From the IMG/VR virus record IMGVR_UViG_3300048778_000111, positions 1-49,006 of that record: 49,006 nucleotides of DNA; one strand, given 5' to 3'. A program made the position numbers and the translations under genes. This DNA is from a virus. Within the stretch, counting starts at the first letter, position 1, and each line of letters begins with the position of its first letter. The notes below the pieces were generated by a model. That model did no database searches, was not told where the DNA came from, and was given only the letters and a program-made list of their open reading frames with translations. Positions 29,134-36,865 of this stretch are shown here, in pieces.

Positions 29134-30300
29134 ATGAGTAAGCCTGTATCTGACCCCTGGCTCCTGAACTCTGACGGAAGCCCCGACCCATTCGCAAACA
29201 ACGTAGATTGGAATATGCCCGATCTTCCCAACCTCGACGAAGATATTAATGACCAAGATCCAGTTCTCACATCTCAGGAAAACCTAGACCCGGAAATTAT
29301 CGAGACTCCTCCTGTAGCAGGTCCGCCCCCACCCCCCGAGGAACCAGAAGAACCAGAAACAATGGACCTCGAAGATGGTACCCAACTAGTCCTGAGTAAA
29401 GACAAAGGAGTGTGGGTTGGTTCGGTCGTAGGTTGCGCGGGAAGCGCCCAAGTCTACAAAGGAGCTACCAAGAACAAGTTGATTCTGGAAGTTCTAAAGG
29501 CTCAGGCAAATGCTACCAAGAAGATTCGGGAGCAGAATGCCAAGATCAAGTTCGGAGCTATTCCCGCGAAGCCAGTAGCACAAACACAGACCCCTCAGCC
29601 GTCTCCTGTCCGGCAACTCACCGCAGACGAGATTTTTGAATACCGGACTTTGTGGGAGTCAGATCCAGCAGCCGCCAACGACTTCTTACTCCAAAAAACT
29701 CGCGGGGTGACTATGGACCAAGTCCTGAACCTCGCCCAGCAGGGAGCAAAGCAAGGATCGTACGCGGCCAATCAGCTTACTGCCGAGCAGGCAAATAAAA
29801 CCTTCTTGGCGAATAACCCCGACTATTATGCGGACACAAATTTTCAGAACTTCAACCTGCTACTTCAGTGGCTAGCGAAGTTCAAACTCGGTGAATCAAT
29901 CCGAAAGGGAGATGAAGAAGCGGTATTCAATAATCTACTCTCCACCGGAAACTACACAGCCGAAAATCTTGAGGAAGCCTTCCAAGACCTGAACAACGAT
30001 GGTTTGATGATTCAGGCACCAAGGCAACCCAAAACACCTTCACCGGAAACGGTGGAACCCCCTCCGCCGGTAGCGGTTCAACACGAACCGGCACCTGCGC
30101 CGCGTCCCGACTCACGGATTGTAAGTCAGGTTACGCGCCCGAGAGCGGCACTAGGAATTGGCAGGAATGACGTAACACCCGTCAAACCTCCGGAGTCTCC
30201 GAACGCACCCTCAGCCGAGGATTTTGAGAACATGACAGACGAAGAAGTTGCGAACACCCTCAATGCTATTCGTCGGGCACGTGCTCAAAGTCGGCGCTAA
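29134..30300 (+). CDS. Scaffold protein (388 aa)
   Basis: Acidic, Pro/Glu-rich N-terminus, central segment FLANNPDYYADTNFQNFN typical of scaffolding proteins of T7/N4-like heads, and a helical basic C-terminus (NALNAIRRARAQ-like) that would contact the shell. It lies immediately upstream of the major capsid gene, the usual place for scaffold. ATG 29134 is preferred over 29125 by spacing from AAGAGGA. Confidence 0.75.
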   Translation: MSKPVSDPWLLNSDGSPDPFANNVDWNMPDLPNLDEDINDQDPVLTSQENLDPEIIETPPVAGPPPPPEEPEEPETMDLEDGTQLVLSKDKGVWVGSVVGCAGSAQVYKGATKNKLILEVLKAQANATKKIREQNAKIKFGAIPAKPVAQTQTPQPSPVRQLTADEIFEYRTLWESDPAAANDFLLQKTRGVTMDQVLNLAQQGAKQGSYAANQLTAEQANKTFLANNPDYYADTNFQNFNLLLQWLAKFKLGESIRKGDEEAVFNNLLSTGNYTAENLEEAFQDLNNDGLMIQAPRQPKTPSPETVEPPPPVAVQHEPAPAPRPDSRIVSQVTRPRAALGIGRNDVTPVKPPESPNAPSAEDFENMTDEEVANTLNAIRRARAQSRR

Positions 30301-30327
30301 AAACTAACAACAAAGGAGTATCTCTAA

Positions 30328-33300
30328 ATGAGTTACTCACCTGCATCAATTGTGACTTCGGGCGCTTTGCCCAACCTCGTAGCTATTCACTATGAACGTG
30401 AAGCAATTCCTAACCTGAAGGCACAAACACCCTTCCTTAGCATGACGAAGCAGCGTCCGCTGCCGCTCCGTCAGGGAAACCAGATTCAGTATTGAATAGT
30501 GCTGAATTAAAATCTAGCTATATCGGTGGAACCCTATTGACAATAGAATGCTGGTGTGGTATTCTTATCTTGTCAACTAGACAATACCGAGCAAAGACCC
30601 TATGAGAGAACGAACAAAAGCATACGTAGCCGGACTGATGGACGCCGAGGGTTGCTTTTCGATTTACAAACCAACAGTTAAACCGAACGGCCCCTGCACC
30701 AACTACCAACCACGCATTGTTTTGAGTAATACTAATCTGCCGATAGTCAAATGGCTGGTTAGAACTTTCGGTGGCTTCTTTACCAAACACACCCCTAAGA
30801 AAGGGCAGGTTTGGTACCAGTGGAACCTCAACGGCAAAAAGTTTGCCCCCGAATTCCTCTCATACATTCTTCCGTATCTTCGCATCAAAAAAGCTGAGGC
30901 TCTCGTACTTCAGGAGTTCTATAGCTTGGGAGACGCACAGAATCCTTCCAGACGCCAAGAGCTTATGGAAACGATTCGCGGAATGAAGAACAGGGAATGC
31001 CTAACGACTGAGACGCTAGACGGAAAAGTTGAAGATAAACTAACACATGCGTATATAGCCGGAATTATGGACGGAGAAGGTTGCGTATCTGCCGCCTTCA
31101 CCCCAGACAATAAACCGATGCTACGAATTCGGATGGGAAACAACTACCGCCCCCTTGTCCAAATGTTTCTCGATCTCTACGGAGGTTGGTTTCATACGAC
31201 AAAGGCCCACGACAACACCGAGGAGTTTTATACTTGGGAGTTGACGGGAAAAGAAAGGCGGGAACAATTCCTCCTCCAAGTTCTTCCCTACCTAAGAATC
31301 AAGAGACCGCAAGCCAAGATCGCTTTGGAGCTTGTTCGTCTTCCTAGTTCTCCGAATAGGGAACTCCGCAAGAAGTTGTGCGATGTAATTCGTTATCTCA
31401 ACCTACCGAAGATACAGCCTGTTCTCATCGGCGACGATGAGAGCGCCCCAGTAGAGATACTGACGGCCTAAACACAAAAGTCTTCACCTACGCTCTGCTC
31501 GCAGCAAACCTAAATCAGGCTGCTGAGGGAACCGTTGGATCGCCCATCAGCGAGTCCAGCAACAAGATCGTAGCGACCATGAATATATCGGTGGTCGAAA
31601 AAGCAGCCTAAATCGGTGAACATCTGCTTGACAAAATACTACTTGGTGTAGTAGTATAGTAGTTGGAGTAGACAATACCGAGGAAACCCGTTTGAAAGAT
31701 AAGACAAAAATAAGCCCCGCAAGATGGAACTACCTAGCCGGTTTAATAGACGGCGATGGTTCTTTGGGAATAGCAGTCCACCCGCACGAACAAAACTACA
31801 TTAACTATGATGCAACGGTAGAAGTAGCGACCACGCACCTGCCTACGGTAAAATGGCTATCCGATACTTTCGGAGGACAATTTTACACGACACAGGATAA
31901 GCGTCCAAATCGTAAACCAAATCATCATTGGTATGTGAGTAATTCTGAACACCAACTTAATCTATTGAAAATGGTTTCCCCTCTTCTGAAGTTGAAACGG
32001 AGACAAGGAGAAACGATAGTTCAATTTATTGGATTGGGGGGGAGAAGCTACCACAATTCTGATGCTAGAAAAGAACTGTCTGATTACGTTTCTTTTAGGA
32101 ACGGATTTTTTGAGCCAGTAAAAAGAATGCACAGAGATGTAGAAGAAGTTACAGCGAGCAAGGACGACTATCAATATTTAGCCGGAATTTTAGACGCCGA
32201 AGGAACTTTGAGTTTGTATGAATCAAAACGTTCTTTCGACCCCAAGATTCAGCTTCCCAATACGGACATGAGAGTGTTCGATTTCCTTCTTGAAAAGTTT
32301 GGCGGCAGCGTAAGCTCTTCCAAAAGAGAACATCGTGAACTAGGAAATTGGGTACTACCGACCCGATTCTTGGAAACTACTCTCTTAGCTATTTTGCCTT
32401 ATATGGTTACTAAACGAGAGCAAGCTATTCTCCTACTTGACTGGTTTCGAAACCGAAGAAATCTTTCTGATGATGAGACCCGAGAAGTTATCAAAAAATT
32501 TCGAGTACTAAATCATCGCGGAATATCCCTAACGACTAATACGGTTGCCTGTCCGGATAACGGACAGATGATAGAGTCTGACCTCGTAGGCGACTGCGAG
32601 AGCGCACCAACAGTGATGTTGGTTGCCTAAACACATTGCGGGCAATATGCCGACTTCATCAATTCATCTGACCTAGCGTTGGATGTCGCGATAGATGACC
32701 CGGGTTTATTGCAGAATCTGGCTTAACCCAATGGGCCAGTATAAATCCTCTTTAATTAAGCTGGAACTCTCCGCAAGGAGACAACAGACTGCAAGCAGGC
32801 TTCGGCTGGGCAGCAGTAGAGACTAAACAAGAGGACGCCCTTCGGGGTGATGCGATAGTCCGCTCTATGCAGCGATGTATAGAGGCTGGCAGAAATGACC
32901 AGCCCCGCCCGTTATCTGGACGGTAACAAAAAGGAACGAACTTAACTACCGCTTGGCTCTCACCCTCAACTCCCTCGTCCAGCTTACCGCTGACTCGGCT
33001 GTTGCGGTCGATAGCTTGGTCAACATCCAGCTTGCGAACGGCTCGTATCTGACCGCGAATAACATCCGGTCTGCTGCTCAGTCGCTGGTAAGCGTCAACG
33101 CTCGTCCTCTCGTGGACAACAAATTTGGTGGCATTAAATATGGTGCCTTCGGCTGGTAACAGCCGTCGATACGAGGCTAATTCGGTGAACGTCTCTTTGA
33201 GAAAACGCCGAGCGAAACCCAACTGTAAAGTATTACTTACAAGTTGGGAACGTGTAGAGAACATACGCCCCGCTCCTTGTACAGAATCGTACACATTACG

Positions 33301-34808
33301 AAACTTGCACGGGTGAAGACATGTTCCGACCTGCATGGCGATATGCAGAGGCTGATGGAAACAGTCAGTCCCGTCCAGATAATGGACGAGTAACAAAAAG
33401 CATTCACCCTAATGTTGTCAGAGATGTTTTGAACGACACCTCCTTCAACGGATTGTCGGACATCATCAAGAGAAGCGACGAGATGCGCAACATGCTGTTT
33501 GAACTGCCTAAGAATGAGGATACCATCTCGTTCGCGGGTGTTACTTTCAAACAGACATCCACTGCCCCCACTGTAACAATCTCCGGAAATACCTATGGAC
33601 TTGAAAGTCTAGTAGCCTGAAGAAGTAATTCTTCTTGAATCACGTCGCTAATTCGGTGGACATCTCTCAGAGACAATACCGAGCCAAACCCAAGAAATTG
33701 GGAAGTGTGTAGAGAGCATAGACGACGCTCCTGAAAAGGATGATGATGTGCTCCGGCCTGTATGGCGACATACAGAGACTGATAGAAATACTCAGTCCCG
33801 TCCAGATACTGGACGAGTAACAAAAGCGTACAATAGTTATATTTTCGGCGATGACGCAATCTTCTCTGTTTTCCTTAACTCCGGGGACCTCGCAGCGTAA
33901 TCTGCGTAGGAAAACCACTTCTGATTGACTCGAACTCTGAAATGACAACGAGGCGGAACTCGAAAGAGACCGTGAACGACTAAGCGAAGTGGCGTCCATT
34001 AAATGGACGATGCAATAGTCTGGACATGCAGGAATAGTAACTGCATGAAGTAGACGGAAACGATCTACTCCATTCTAAGATATTTAGAATGAGTAACATA
34101 CGCGGGAAGAACCCAAATGATGGATCGAAAAACTATAAATAAGCTTGTAGCTTCAGCGGGTAACTGCTGTCGAACACACCGCTAATTCAGGGAAACTCTC
34201 TAGTAGACAATCCTGAGCGAAGCCCGAAAGGGAACGTGCAGAGGCCATATACGGTGCCCCTCTCAAGAGGGTGATGAGATGGTCCGAACTCTAAAGCGAT
34301 TTAGAGAGGCAGACGGAACAAGAAACGATCTGCTCGTCCAGAAAATGGAACGTAACAATTCAACGAAGCTTTTCATCCAGAGTGCACCAGAGCAGGGCTC
34401 CGTATCGGACCCGGCTCGTCAAATCGGAGGGTTACTAAAGTAACCTGCCCTCCTAGATATTAGTGATAAGTTATAGAAAACAAAGGGGTTAGCTATAACG
34501 TCCGTTACACTAATACACTACGTTAAAACACTGGCGTAGTATAAACTTCTTCTGATGGACTCGAACGCTGAGATGCCAACGAGGCGGAACTCGAAAGAGA
34601 CCGTGAACGACTGAGCGAAGAAGACCTGAAAGGGTATGCAACAGTCTGGACATACGGGAACAATCAACCGTATGAGGCAAGCGGAACCGAAACGACTTGC
34701 TCGCGTCCATTATCTGGACGAGGTAACAGAATCGCCGGGTTCTACCATGACTTTGAGAAGGCTGCAATCGGAGACAAGTTCTTCGTAATCAGCAACTTAG
34801 AGTTGTGA
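30328..34808 (+). CDS. Major capsid protein, nine exons joined by splicing (326 aa)
   Basis: Forms the icosahedral shell (HK97 fold, P22/N4-like branch by sequence pattern). Predicted exons: 30328-30490, 31481-31580, 32639-32723, 32935-33149, 33401-33596, 33829-33875, 34103-34136, 34366-34432, 34735-34808. Their lengths (163, 100, 85, 215, 196, 47, 34, 67, 74) add to 981 nt and give one open frame ending in TGA. Each junction was set by a U.G pair in P1 and a final G of the intron; exon 6/7 is the least certain. Junction products such as KIVATIGQYADFI, GAFIHPNVV and FSVFLGKNPND look natural for the family. CAAAGGAG precedes the ATG. Confidence 0.85.
30537..30565 (+). promoter_or_regulatory. 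Intron-internal promoter for the first LAGLIDADG gene
   Basis: TTGACA, 17-bp spacer ending GTGTGG, TATTCT, 36 bp before the ORF, followed by an inverted repeat TTGTC/GACAA. Confidence 0.65.
30602..31471 (+). CDS. LAGLIDADG homing endonuclease in intron 1 (289 aa)
   Basis: Two LAGLIDADG motifs (YVAGLMDAEGCF near residue 9 and YIAGIMDGEGCV near 149) mean one monomer with two halves that recognises an asymmetric site in the intronless capsid gene. TACCGAGC...AGACCC lies upstream. The C-terminus GDDESAPVEILTA is encoded by the 3' part of the ribozyme core, so protein and RNA share sequence. The related intron 2 enzyme ends almost the same way. Confidence 0.9.
   Translation: MRERTKAYVAGLMDAEGCFSIYKPTVKPNGPCTNYQPRIVLSNTNLPIVKWLVRTFGGFFTKHTPKKGQVWYQWNLNGKKFAPEFLSYILPYLRIKKAEALVLQEFYSLGDAQNPSRRQELMETIRGMKNRECLTTETLDGKVEDKLTHAYIAGIMDGEGCVSAAFTPDNKPMLRIRMGNNYRPLVQMFLDLYGGWFHTTKAHDNTEEFYTWELTGKERREQFLLQVLPYLRIKRPQAKIALELVRLPSSPNRELRKKLCDVIRYLNLPKIQPVLIGDDESAPVEILTA
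31628..31657 (+). promoter_or_regulatory. Intron-internal promoter for the second LAGLIDADG gene
   Basis: TTGACA, 18-bp spacer, TAGTAT. Weaker than the intron 1 promoter. Confidence 0.5.
31692..32630 (+). CDS. LAGLIDADG homing endonuclease in intron 2 (312 aa)
   Basis: TTG start after GAGGAAACCCG. Motifs YLAGLIDGDGSL (about residue 15) and YLAGILDAEGTL (about 163) mark a two-domain enzyme. It ends GDCESAPTVMLVA, parallel to the intron 1 enzyme, again because this stretch is also ribozyme core. A palindrome copy lies near its 3' end (read PDNGQ). It presumably spreads intron 2 to intronless capsid genes. Confidence 0.9.
   Translation: MKDKTKISPARWNYLAGLIDGDGSLGIAVHPHEQNYINYDATVEVATTHLPTVKWLSDTFGGQFYTTQDKRPNRKPNHHWYVSNSEHQLNLLKMVSPLLKLKRRQGETIVQFIGLGGRSYHNSDARKELSDYVSFRNGFFEPVKRMHRDVEEVTASKDDYQYLAGILDAEGTLSLYESKRSFDPKIQLPNTDMRVFDFLLEKFGGSVSSSKREHRELGNWVLPTRFLETTLLAILPYMVTKREQAILLLDWFRNRRNLSDDETREVIKKFRVLNHRGISLTTNTVACPDNGQMIESDLVGDCESAPTVMLVA
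32551..32565. repeat. Dispersed palindrome (GTCCGGATAACGGAC) in the intron 2 ORF
   Basis: Read in frame as PDNGQ, the same peptide as in the HNH gene at 27452. Confidence 0.85.
32724..32934 (+). ncRNA. Capsid gene intron 3 (group I, 211 nt, no ORF)
   Basis: P1 is CTGGCT with GGCCAG (U.G at the splice site). Core pieces AGAGACTA and GATAGTCC are visible. The hairpin near the 3' end is a variant of the palindrome. Ends GTAACAAAAAGG. Confidence 0.78.
32907..32921. repeat. Dispersed palindrome variant in intron 3 (GCCCGTTATCTGGAC)
   Basis: Forms the last hairpin before GTAACAAAAAGG, the 3' end of intron 3. Confidence 0.75.
33150..33400 (+). ncRNA. Capsid gene intron 4 (group I, 251 nt, no ORF)
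   Basis: P1 is GCCTT with GAGGC, extended by the CGGCTG-GTAA-CAGCCG hairpin. Core begins TAATTCGGTGAAC. The palindrome is the last hairpin before GAGTAACAAAAAG. Confidence 0.8.
33373..33387. repeat. Dispersed palindrome in intron 4 (GTCCAGATAATGGAC)
   Basis: A perfect copy, flanked C/G so the stem is CGTCCA/TGGACG. Confidence 0.9.
33597..33828 (+). ncRNA. Capsid gene intron 5 (group I, 232 nt, no ORF)
   Basis: Closely similar to intron 4 (TAATTCGGTGGAC...GACAATACCGAGCC...CCCGTCC...GAGTAACAAAAG). P1 is CTAT with GTAG. Ends GCG before TAC AAT. Confidence 0.75.
33800..33814. repeat. Dispersed palindrome in intron 5 (GTCCAGATACTGGAC)
   Basis: Same hairpin position as in intron 4. Confidence 0.88.
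33876..34102 (+). ncRNA. Capsid gene intron 6 (group I, second lineage)
   Basis: Core shared with intron 8 (ACTCGAACTCTGAAATG...ACGAGGCGGAACTCGAAAG). P1 is GTTTTCCT with AGGAAAAC, but the splice-site base pairs with A rather than G, so the 5' boundary may be off by a base. The palindrome is in an internal hairpin here, not the last one. Confidence 0.65.
33994..34008. repeat. Dispersed palindrome in intron 6 (GTCCATTAAATGGAC)
   Basis: Occupies the place where intron 8 has a short ACCTGAAAGGGT hairpin. Confidence 0.85.
34137..34365 (+). ncRNA. Capsid gene intron 7 (group I, 229 nt, no ORF)
   Basis: P1 is CTAT with GTAG. Core TAATTCAGGGAAAC...GACAATCCTGAGC relates it to introns 4 and 5. Ends GTAACAATTCAACG. 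Confidence 0.75.
34336..34350. repeat. Dispersed palindrome variant in intron 7 (GTCCAGAAAATGGAA)
   Basis: Last hairpin before GTAACAATT. One arm is altered. Confidence 0.72.
34433..34734 (+). ncRNA. Capsid gene intron 8 (group I, second lineage)
   Basis: P1 is GGAGGGT with GCCCTCC, a 7-bp helix with the U.G splice pair. Core matches intron 6. The palindrome is the last hairpin. Ends GTAACAGAATCG. Confidence 0.82.
34705..34719. repeat. Dispersed palindrome in intron 8 (GTCCATTATCTGGAC)
   Basis: Perfect copy in reverse orientation relative to introns 4 and 5, same hairpin position. Confidence 0.9.
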
Positions 34809-34828
34809 AAATAATTCGAATTTTCTTG

Positions 34829-34856
34829 TTGCATTTCCACGAATCTGTGGTATAAT
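34829..34856 (+). promoter_or_regulatory. Promoter of the 34934 HNH gene
   Basis: TTGCAT, 16-bp spacer ending CTGTGG, TATAAT, followed by a near-palindrome TTGGATTCGAATTCAA. Confidence 0.72.
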
Positions 34857-34879
34857 GTACTTGGATTCGAATTCAAAGG

Positions 34880-34933
34880 TAAAGGGCGGCGCTGACCCGT
34901 CGCCCCAAACCTCATGGTCAGATGAGGATAAAA
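34880..34933 (+). promoter_or_regulatory. Leader hairpins before an HNH gene (copy 2)
   Basis: GGGCG...CGCCC hairpin, CCCAAA, then CCTCAT-GGTCAG-ATGAGG, whose 3' arm contains the GAGG binding site. Same plan as at 26385. Confidence 0.5.
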
Positions 34934-35560
34934 ATGAAAACCAAAGTTTGCAAGAAGTGTGGAATAGAGAAATCAGTAGAAGAGTTTGGTAAAAAGCTGT
35001 CGGGATGGACTGCCTTGTGTTTAGATTGCACGCGGCAGAGAGATAGAGAACGATATGCAGCCAATCACGAGGAAATTAGGGAAGTGCAAAATGAGTACTA
35101 CTCTAAGAACTCGGCAAAGATAATGGCGCAGATGAAGCAGGCACTAAAGAATCACCCGGAAAGAGGTCTTCTTAGGTTAGCTCAACGTCGCTGCAAGAAG
35201 TCGGGGGTTGTTTGCACGATAACTGAGAAAGATATTGTAGTTCCGGAGTTTTGCCCCATCCTGGGTTTGAAGTTAGAATTTGGGGAAATGGATAACCGAA
35301 ACAACTCTCCGAGCCTGGACCGCATAATCCCCGAACTAGGGTACGTCCCGGGAAACGTTGCTGTAATCTCGTATAGAGCCAATCGAATCAAAAACGAAGG
35401 TCTAGCAGAAGAGCACCGCCGCATAGCCGACTGGATGGACGCCCAAAACCGACCCGACTACGGAAACATCAGCAAGGAAACTCGGGAAGTAGTTGATCAG
35501 ATTTCCCAAAACTTGGCTAAGGATATGAGGGAAGCCGCAAATGCTCAACTGGTTTCGTAG
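34934..35560 (+). CDS. HNH homing endonuclease, single domain (208 aa)
   Basis: N-terminal zinc ribbon (CKKCGIEKSVEEF and CLDC), basic linker, and one module CPILGLK...SLDRIIPELGYVPGNVAVISYRANRIKN, nearly identical in key positions to the modules of the 26446 protein. It stands right after the capsid gene with its own promoter and leader, a typical free-standing homing gene. ATG 34934 fits the GAGG site better than 34922. Confidence 0.85.
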   Translation: MKTKVCKKCGIEKSVEEFGKKLSGWTALCLDCTRQRDRERYAANHEEIREVQNEYYSKNSAKIMAQMKQALKNHPERGLLRLAQRRCKKSGVVCTITEKDIVVPEFCPILGLKLEFGEMDNRNNSPSLDRIIPELGYVPGNVAVISYRANRIKNEGLAEEHRRIADWMDAQNRPDYGNISKETREVVDQISQNLAKDMREAANAQLVS

Positions 35561-35765
35561 ATTTTACTACCTTCATCTTGGGCCTCGACCCAGAGTTTGC
35601 TATTCGGTCCGGTTTGTTAGTAGTTCGCCTCCCGAGAAATGGACCAGAGGTCGACACACAGACGCCCAAACTATAAACTGGAACAAAGACTACAAAGGTC
35701 TTACCGAAGTAGAGGGCGTAGTCTGGGAGAATCGAGGAGAGACCAATGCGAACCCTGCCGCTTGA
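35541..35765 (+). CDS. Hypothetical protein (74 aa)
   Basis: Overlaps the end of the HNH gene, with GAGGGAAGCCGCAA upstream. Arg/Tyr-rich N-terminus (WFRRFYYLHLGPRPR) and a Trp/Asn-containing C-terminal half. Unknown function. Confidence 0.55.
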   Translation: MLNWFRRFYYLHLGPRPRVCYSVRFVSSSPPEKWTRGRHTDAQTINWNKDYKGLTEVEGVVWENRGETNANPAA

Positions 35766-36048
35766 AGTCGAGATCAAAAATTACGAACTGGTGATCCATA
35801 TTGGCCTTGAGTCCCTCGCTTATGCAGCCGACCAAAGCGACTTGTTCAATCCCTACGACCCCGAAAAGAACAACTTTGTCCGACAATTTCAAGTATCCGA
35901 CGCTGAAGAATGGGCCAAAGACATCAATCGGGAACTGACGCGAGAGGAAGAAGATGGCAGTTCTATGTTGACCAACCTCTTTGATAAGGCTTTCGAAAAG
36001 GCTCTAGACCAGGCAAGTCTTGGAGTAAAGGAACTCACCAATGCCTAA
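35746..36048 (+). CDS. Hypothetical acidic protein (100 aa)
   Basis: N-terminal beta strand (LPLEVEIKNYELVIHIG) followed by helical acidic segments. GGAGAGACCA precedes the ATG. Overlaps its neighbours on both sides. Not recognised. Confidence 0.6.
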   Translation: MRTLPLEVEIKNYELVIHIGLESLAYAADQSDLFNPYDPEKNNFVRQFQVSDAEEWAKDINRELTREEEDGSSMLTNLFDKAFEKALDQASLGVKELTNA

Positions 36049-36397
36049 CCTCCTATTTTCGTTGACGGCTAAAGACTTCGAGTTCCAGACCTTCTGCACA
36101 GGTGGAAACGGGGGTCAGCATCGCAACGCCAAGCAGAACGGTGTCCGGTGCATTCACCCACCCTCTGGAGCCGTTGCAGAGCACAGAGACGGACGAGACC
36201 AATTCCGAAACAAGCAGGAAGCGTTCCGAAAGTGTTGTGAGTCCCCGAAGTTCAAGACTTGGCACCACGTCGAGGTCCTAAGACGCACCGGAGAGCTACG
36301 GGAGATTGAGAAACGGGTAGATCAGACGATGTCGCCCGAGAACATCAAGATTGAGTACTTTGGGGAACCAGAAGAAGAAACCGAATGCTCTTTGTGA
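36041..36397 (+). CDS. GGQ-domain release-factor-like peptidyl-tRNA hydrolase (118 aa)
   Basis: CTGGNGGQHRNAKQNGVR (residues 19-36) with GGQ at 24-26, HPPSGAV and DQFRNKQEAF reproduce domain 3 of bacterial class I release factors and ArfB-type proteins, whose GGQ loop enters the ribosome and hydrolyses peptidyl-tRNA. There is no stop-codon-recognition domain. The length resembles ArfB-type rescue factors, and a basic tail is replaced by an acidic one (EYFGEPEEETE). It may free stalled ribosomes during infection. Confidence 0.85.
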   Translation: MPNLLFSLTAKDFEFQTFCTGGNGGQHRNAKQNGVRCIHPPSGAVAEHRDGRDQFRNKQEAFRKCCESPKFKTWHHVEVLRRTGELREIEKRVDQTMSPENIKIEYFGEPEEETECSL

Positions 36398-36522
36398 TAT
36401 CTTTTGTCCTCTTGATCTGCTTTGGGTTATTCGTCTTTTTCTGCTTCCAAATTCCACTTCTGTGGGAGTTATGCCCGTTTTTAATCAAGGAGATTCAATG
36501 CCCGCTAGCTCTGCCTCAGTAA
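36385..36522 (+). CDS. Small hydrophobic membrane protein (45 aa)
   Basis: MLFVISFVLLICFGLFVFF is one strong membrane helix near the N-terminus. It overlaps the GGQ gene and the following gene, with only a weak binding site, so confidence is limited. Confidence 0.45.
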   Translation: MLFVISFVLLICFGLFVFFCFQIPLLWELCPFLIKEIQCPLALPQ

Positions 36523-36758
36523 CCACCAGCGGAACTCCTTGTCCCAAATGTGGAAATGTAGATAAGTACATGGATTTCTACACTTCCGATATAAATTTCA
36601 TAACTGTGCGAAGGATATGTGGCAAGTGCTCTCATACGTGGGAAGAATTCTGGATGGAATCTCTTGACCCAGTAGGATATGCAGAATTGATGAAATCTTT
36701 ATCGGATGAACTTAATAGTCGGTTAGAGGAAATACTAGAAACATTGGAGAACGAATGA
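36498..36758 (+). CDS. Zinc-ribbon protein (86 aa)
   Basis: Two Cys pairs, CPKCGNVDKYMDF and CGKCSHTW, form a zinc ribbon like those of TFIIS/archaeal-type small proteins, followed by an acidic helix. AAGGAGATTCA before ATG 36498 decides the start. Possibly nucleic-acid binding. Confidence 0.65.
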   Translation: MPASSASVTTSGTPCPKCGNVDKYMDFYTSDINFITVRRICGKCSHTWEEFWMESLDPVGYAELMKSLSDELNSRLEEILETLENE

Positions 36759-36865
36759 TTGCCTCAGTAGCCACCGGCCCCTCAATGCCCAGCACAACTG
36801 CTACGTACTACGGAACCAAACCTAAACCCAAGCCCAAGAAAGCAAAGAAGACCAAGAAGAAATGA
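36755..36865 (+). CDS. Small Pro/Lys-tailed protein (36 aa)
   Basis: MIASVATGPSMPSTTATYYG followed by a KPKPKPKKAKKTKKK tail; ATGA overlap with the preceding stop. The basic tail would bind nucleic acid. The next gene overlaps its stop the same way. Confidence 0.5.
   Translation: MIASVATGPSMPSTTATYYGTKPKPKPKKAKKTKKK

Larger units (their letters stand above)
30491..31480 (+). ncRNA. Capsid gene intron 1 (group I) with LAGLIDADG ORF
   Basis: The 5' site follows ATTCAGT, which pairs with GCTGAAT. The ATATCGGTGG...ACAATACCGAGC pairing of the core precedes the ORF, and the remaining core is inside the ORF's 3' end. Ends ACACAAAAG. Confidence 0.75.
31581..32638 (+). ncRNA. Capsid gene intron 2 (group I) with LAGLIDADG ORF
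   Basis: The 5' site follows CGACCAT, which pairs with GTGGTCG including the U.G pair. Ends ACACATTG. It splices between the two bases AT and C of an Ile codon. Confidence 0.78.

Noticed and set aside
29038-29134. Palindrome copies as transcription terminators
   Set aside because: Stems are only 4-6 bp, no T-run follows, and many copies lie inside genes or right after a promoter.
32953-33159. Separate gene MALTLNSLVQ...
   Set aside because: It is exon 4 of the capsid gene in frame, with an accidental start codon and a stop inside intron 4.
33125-33620. Open frames at 33125-33316 and 33321-33620 as separate genes
   Set aside because: They are capsid exons read together with intron sequence. 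The predicted splicing explains the protein-like parts.
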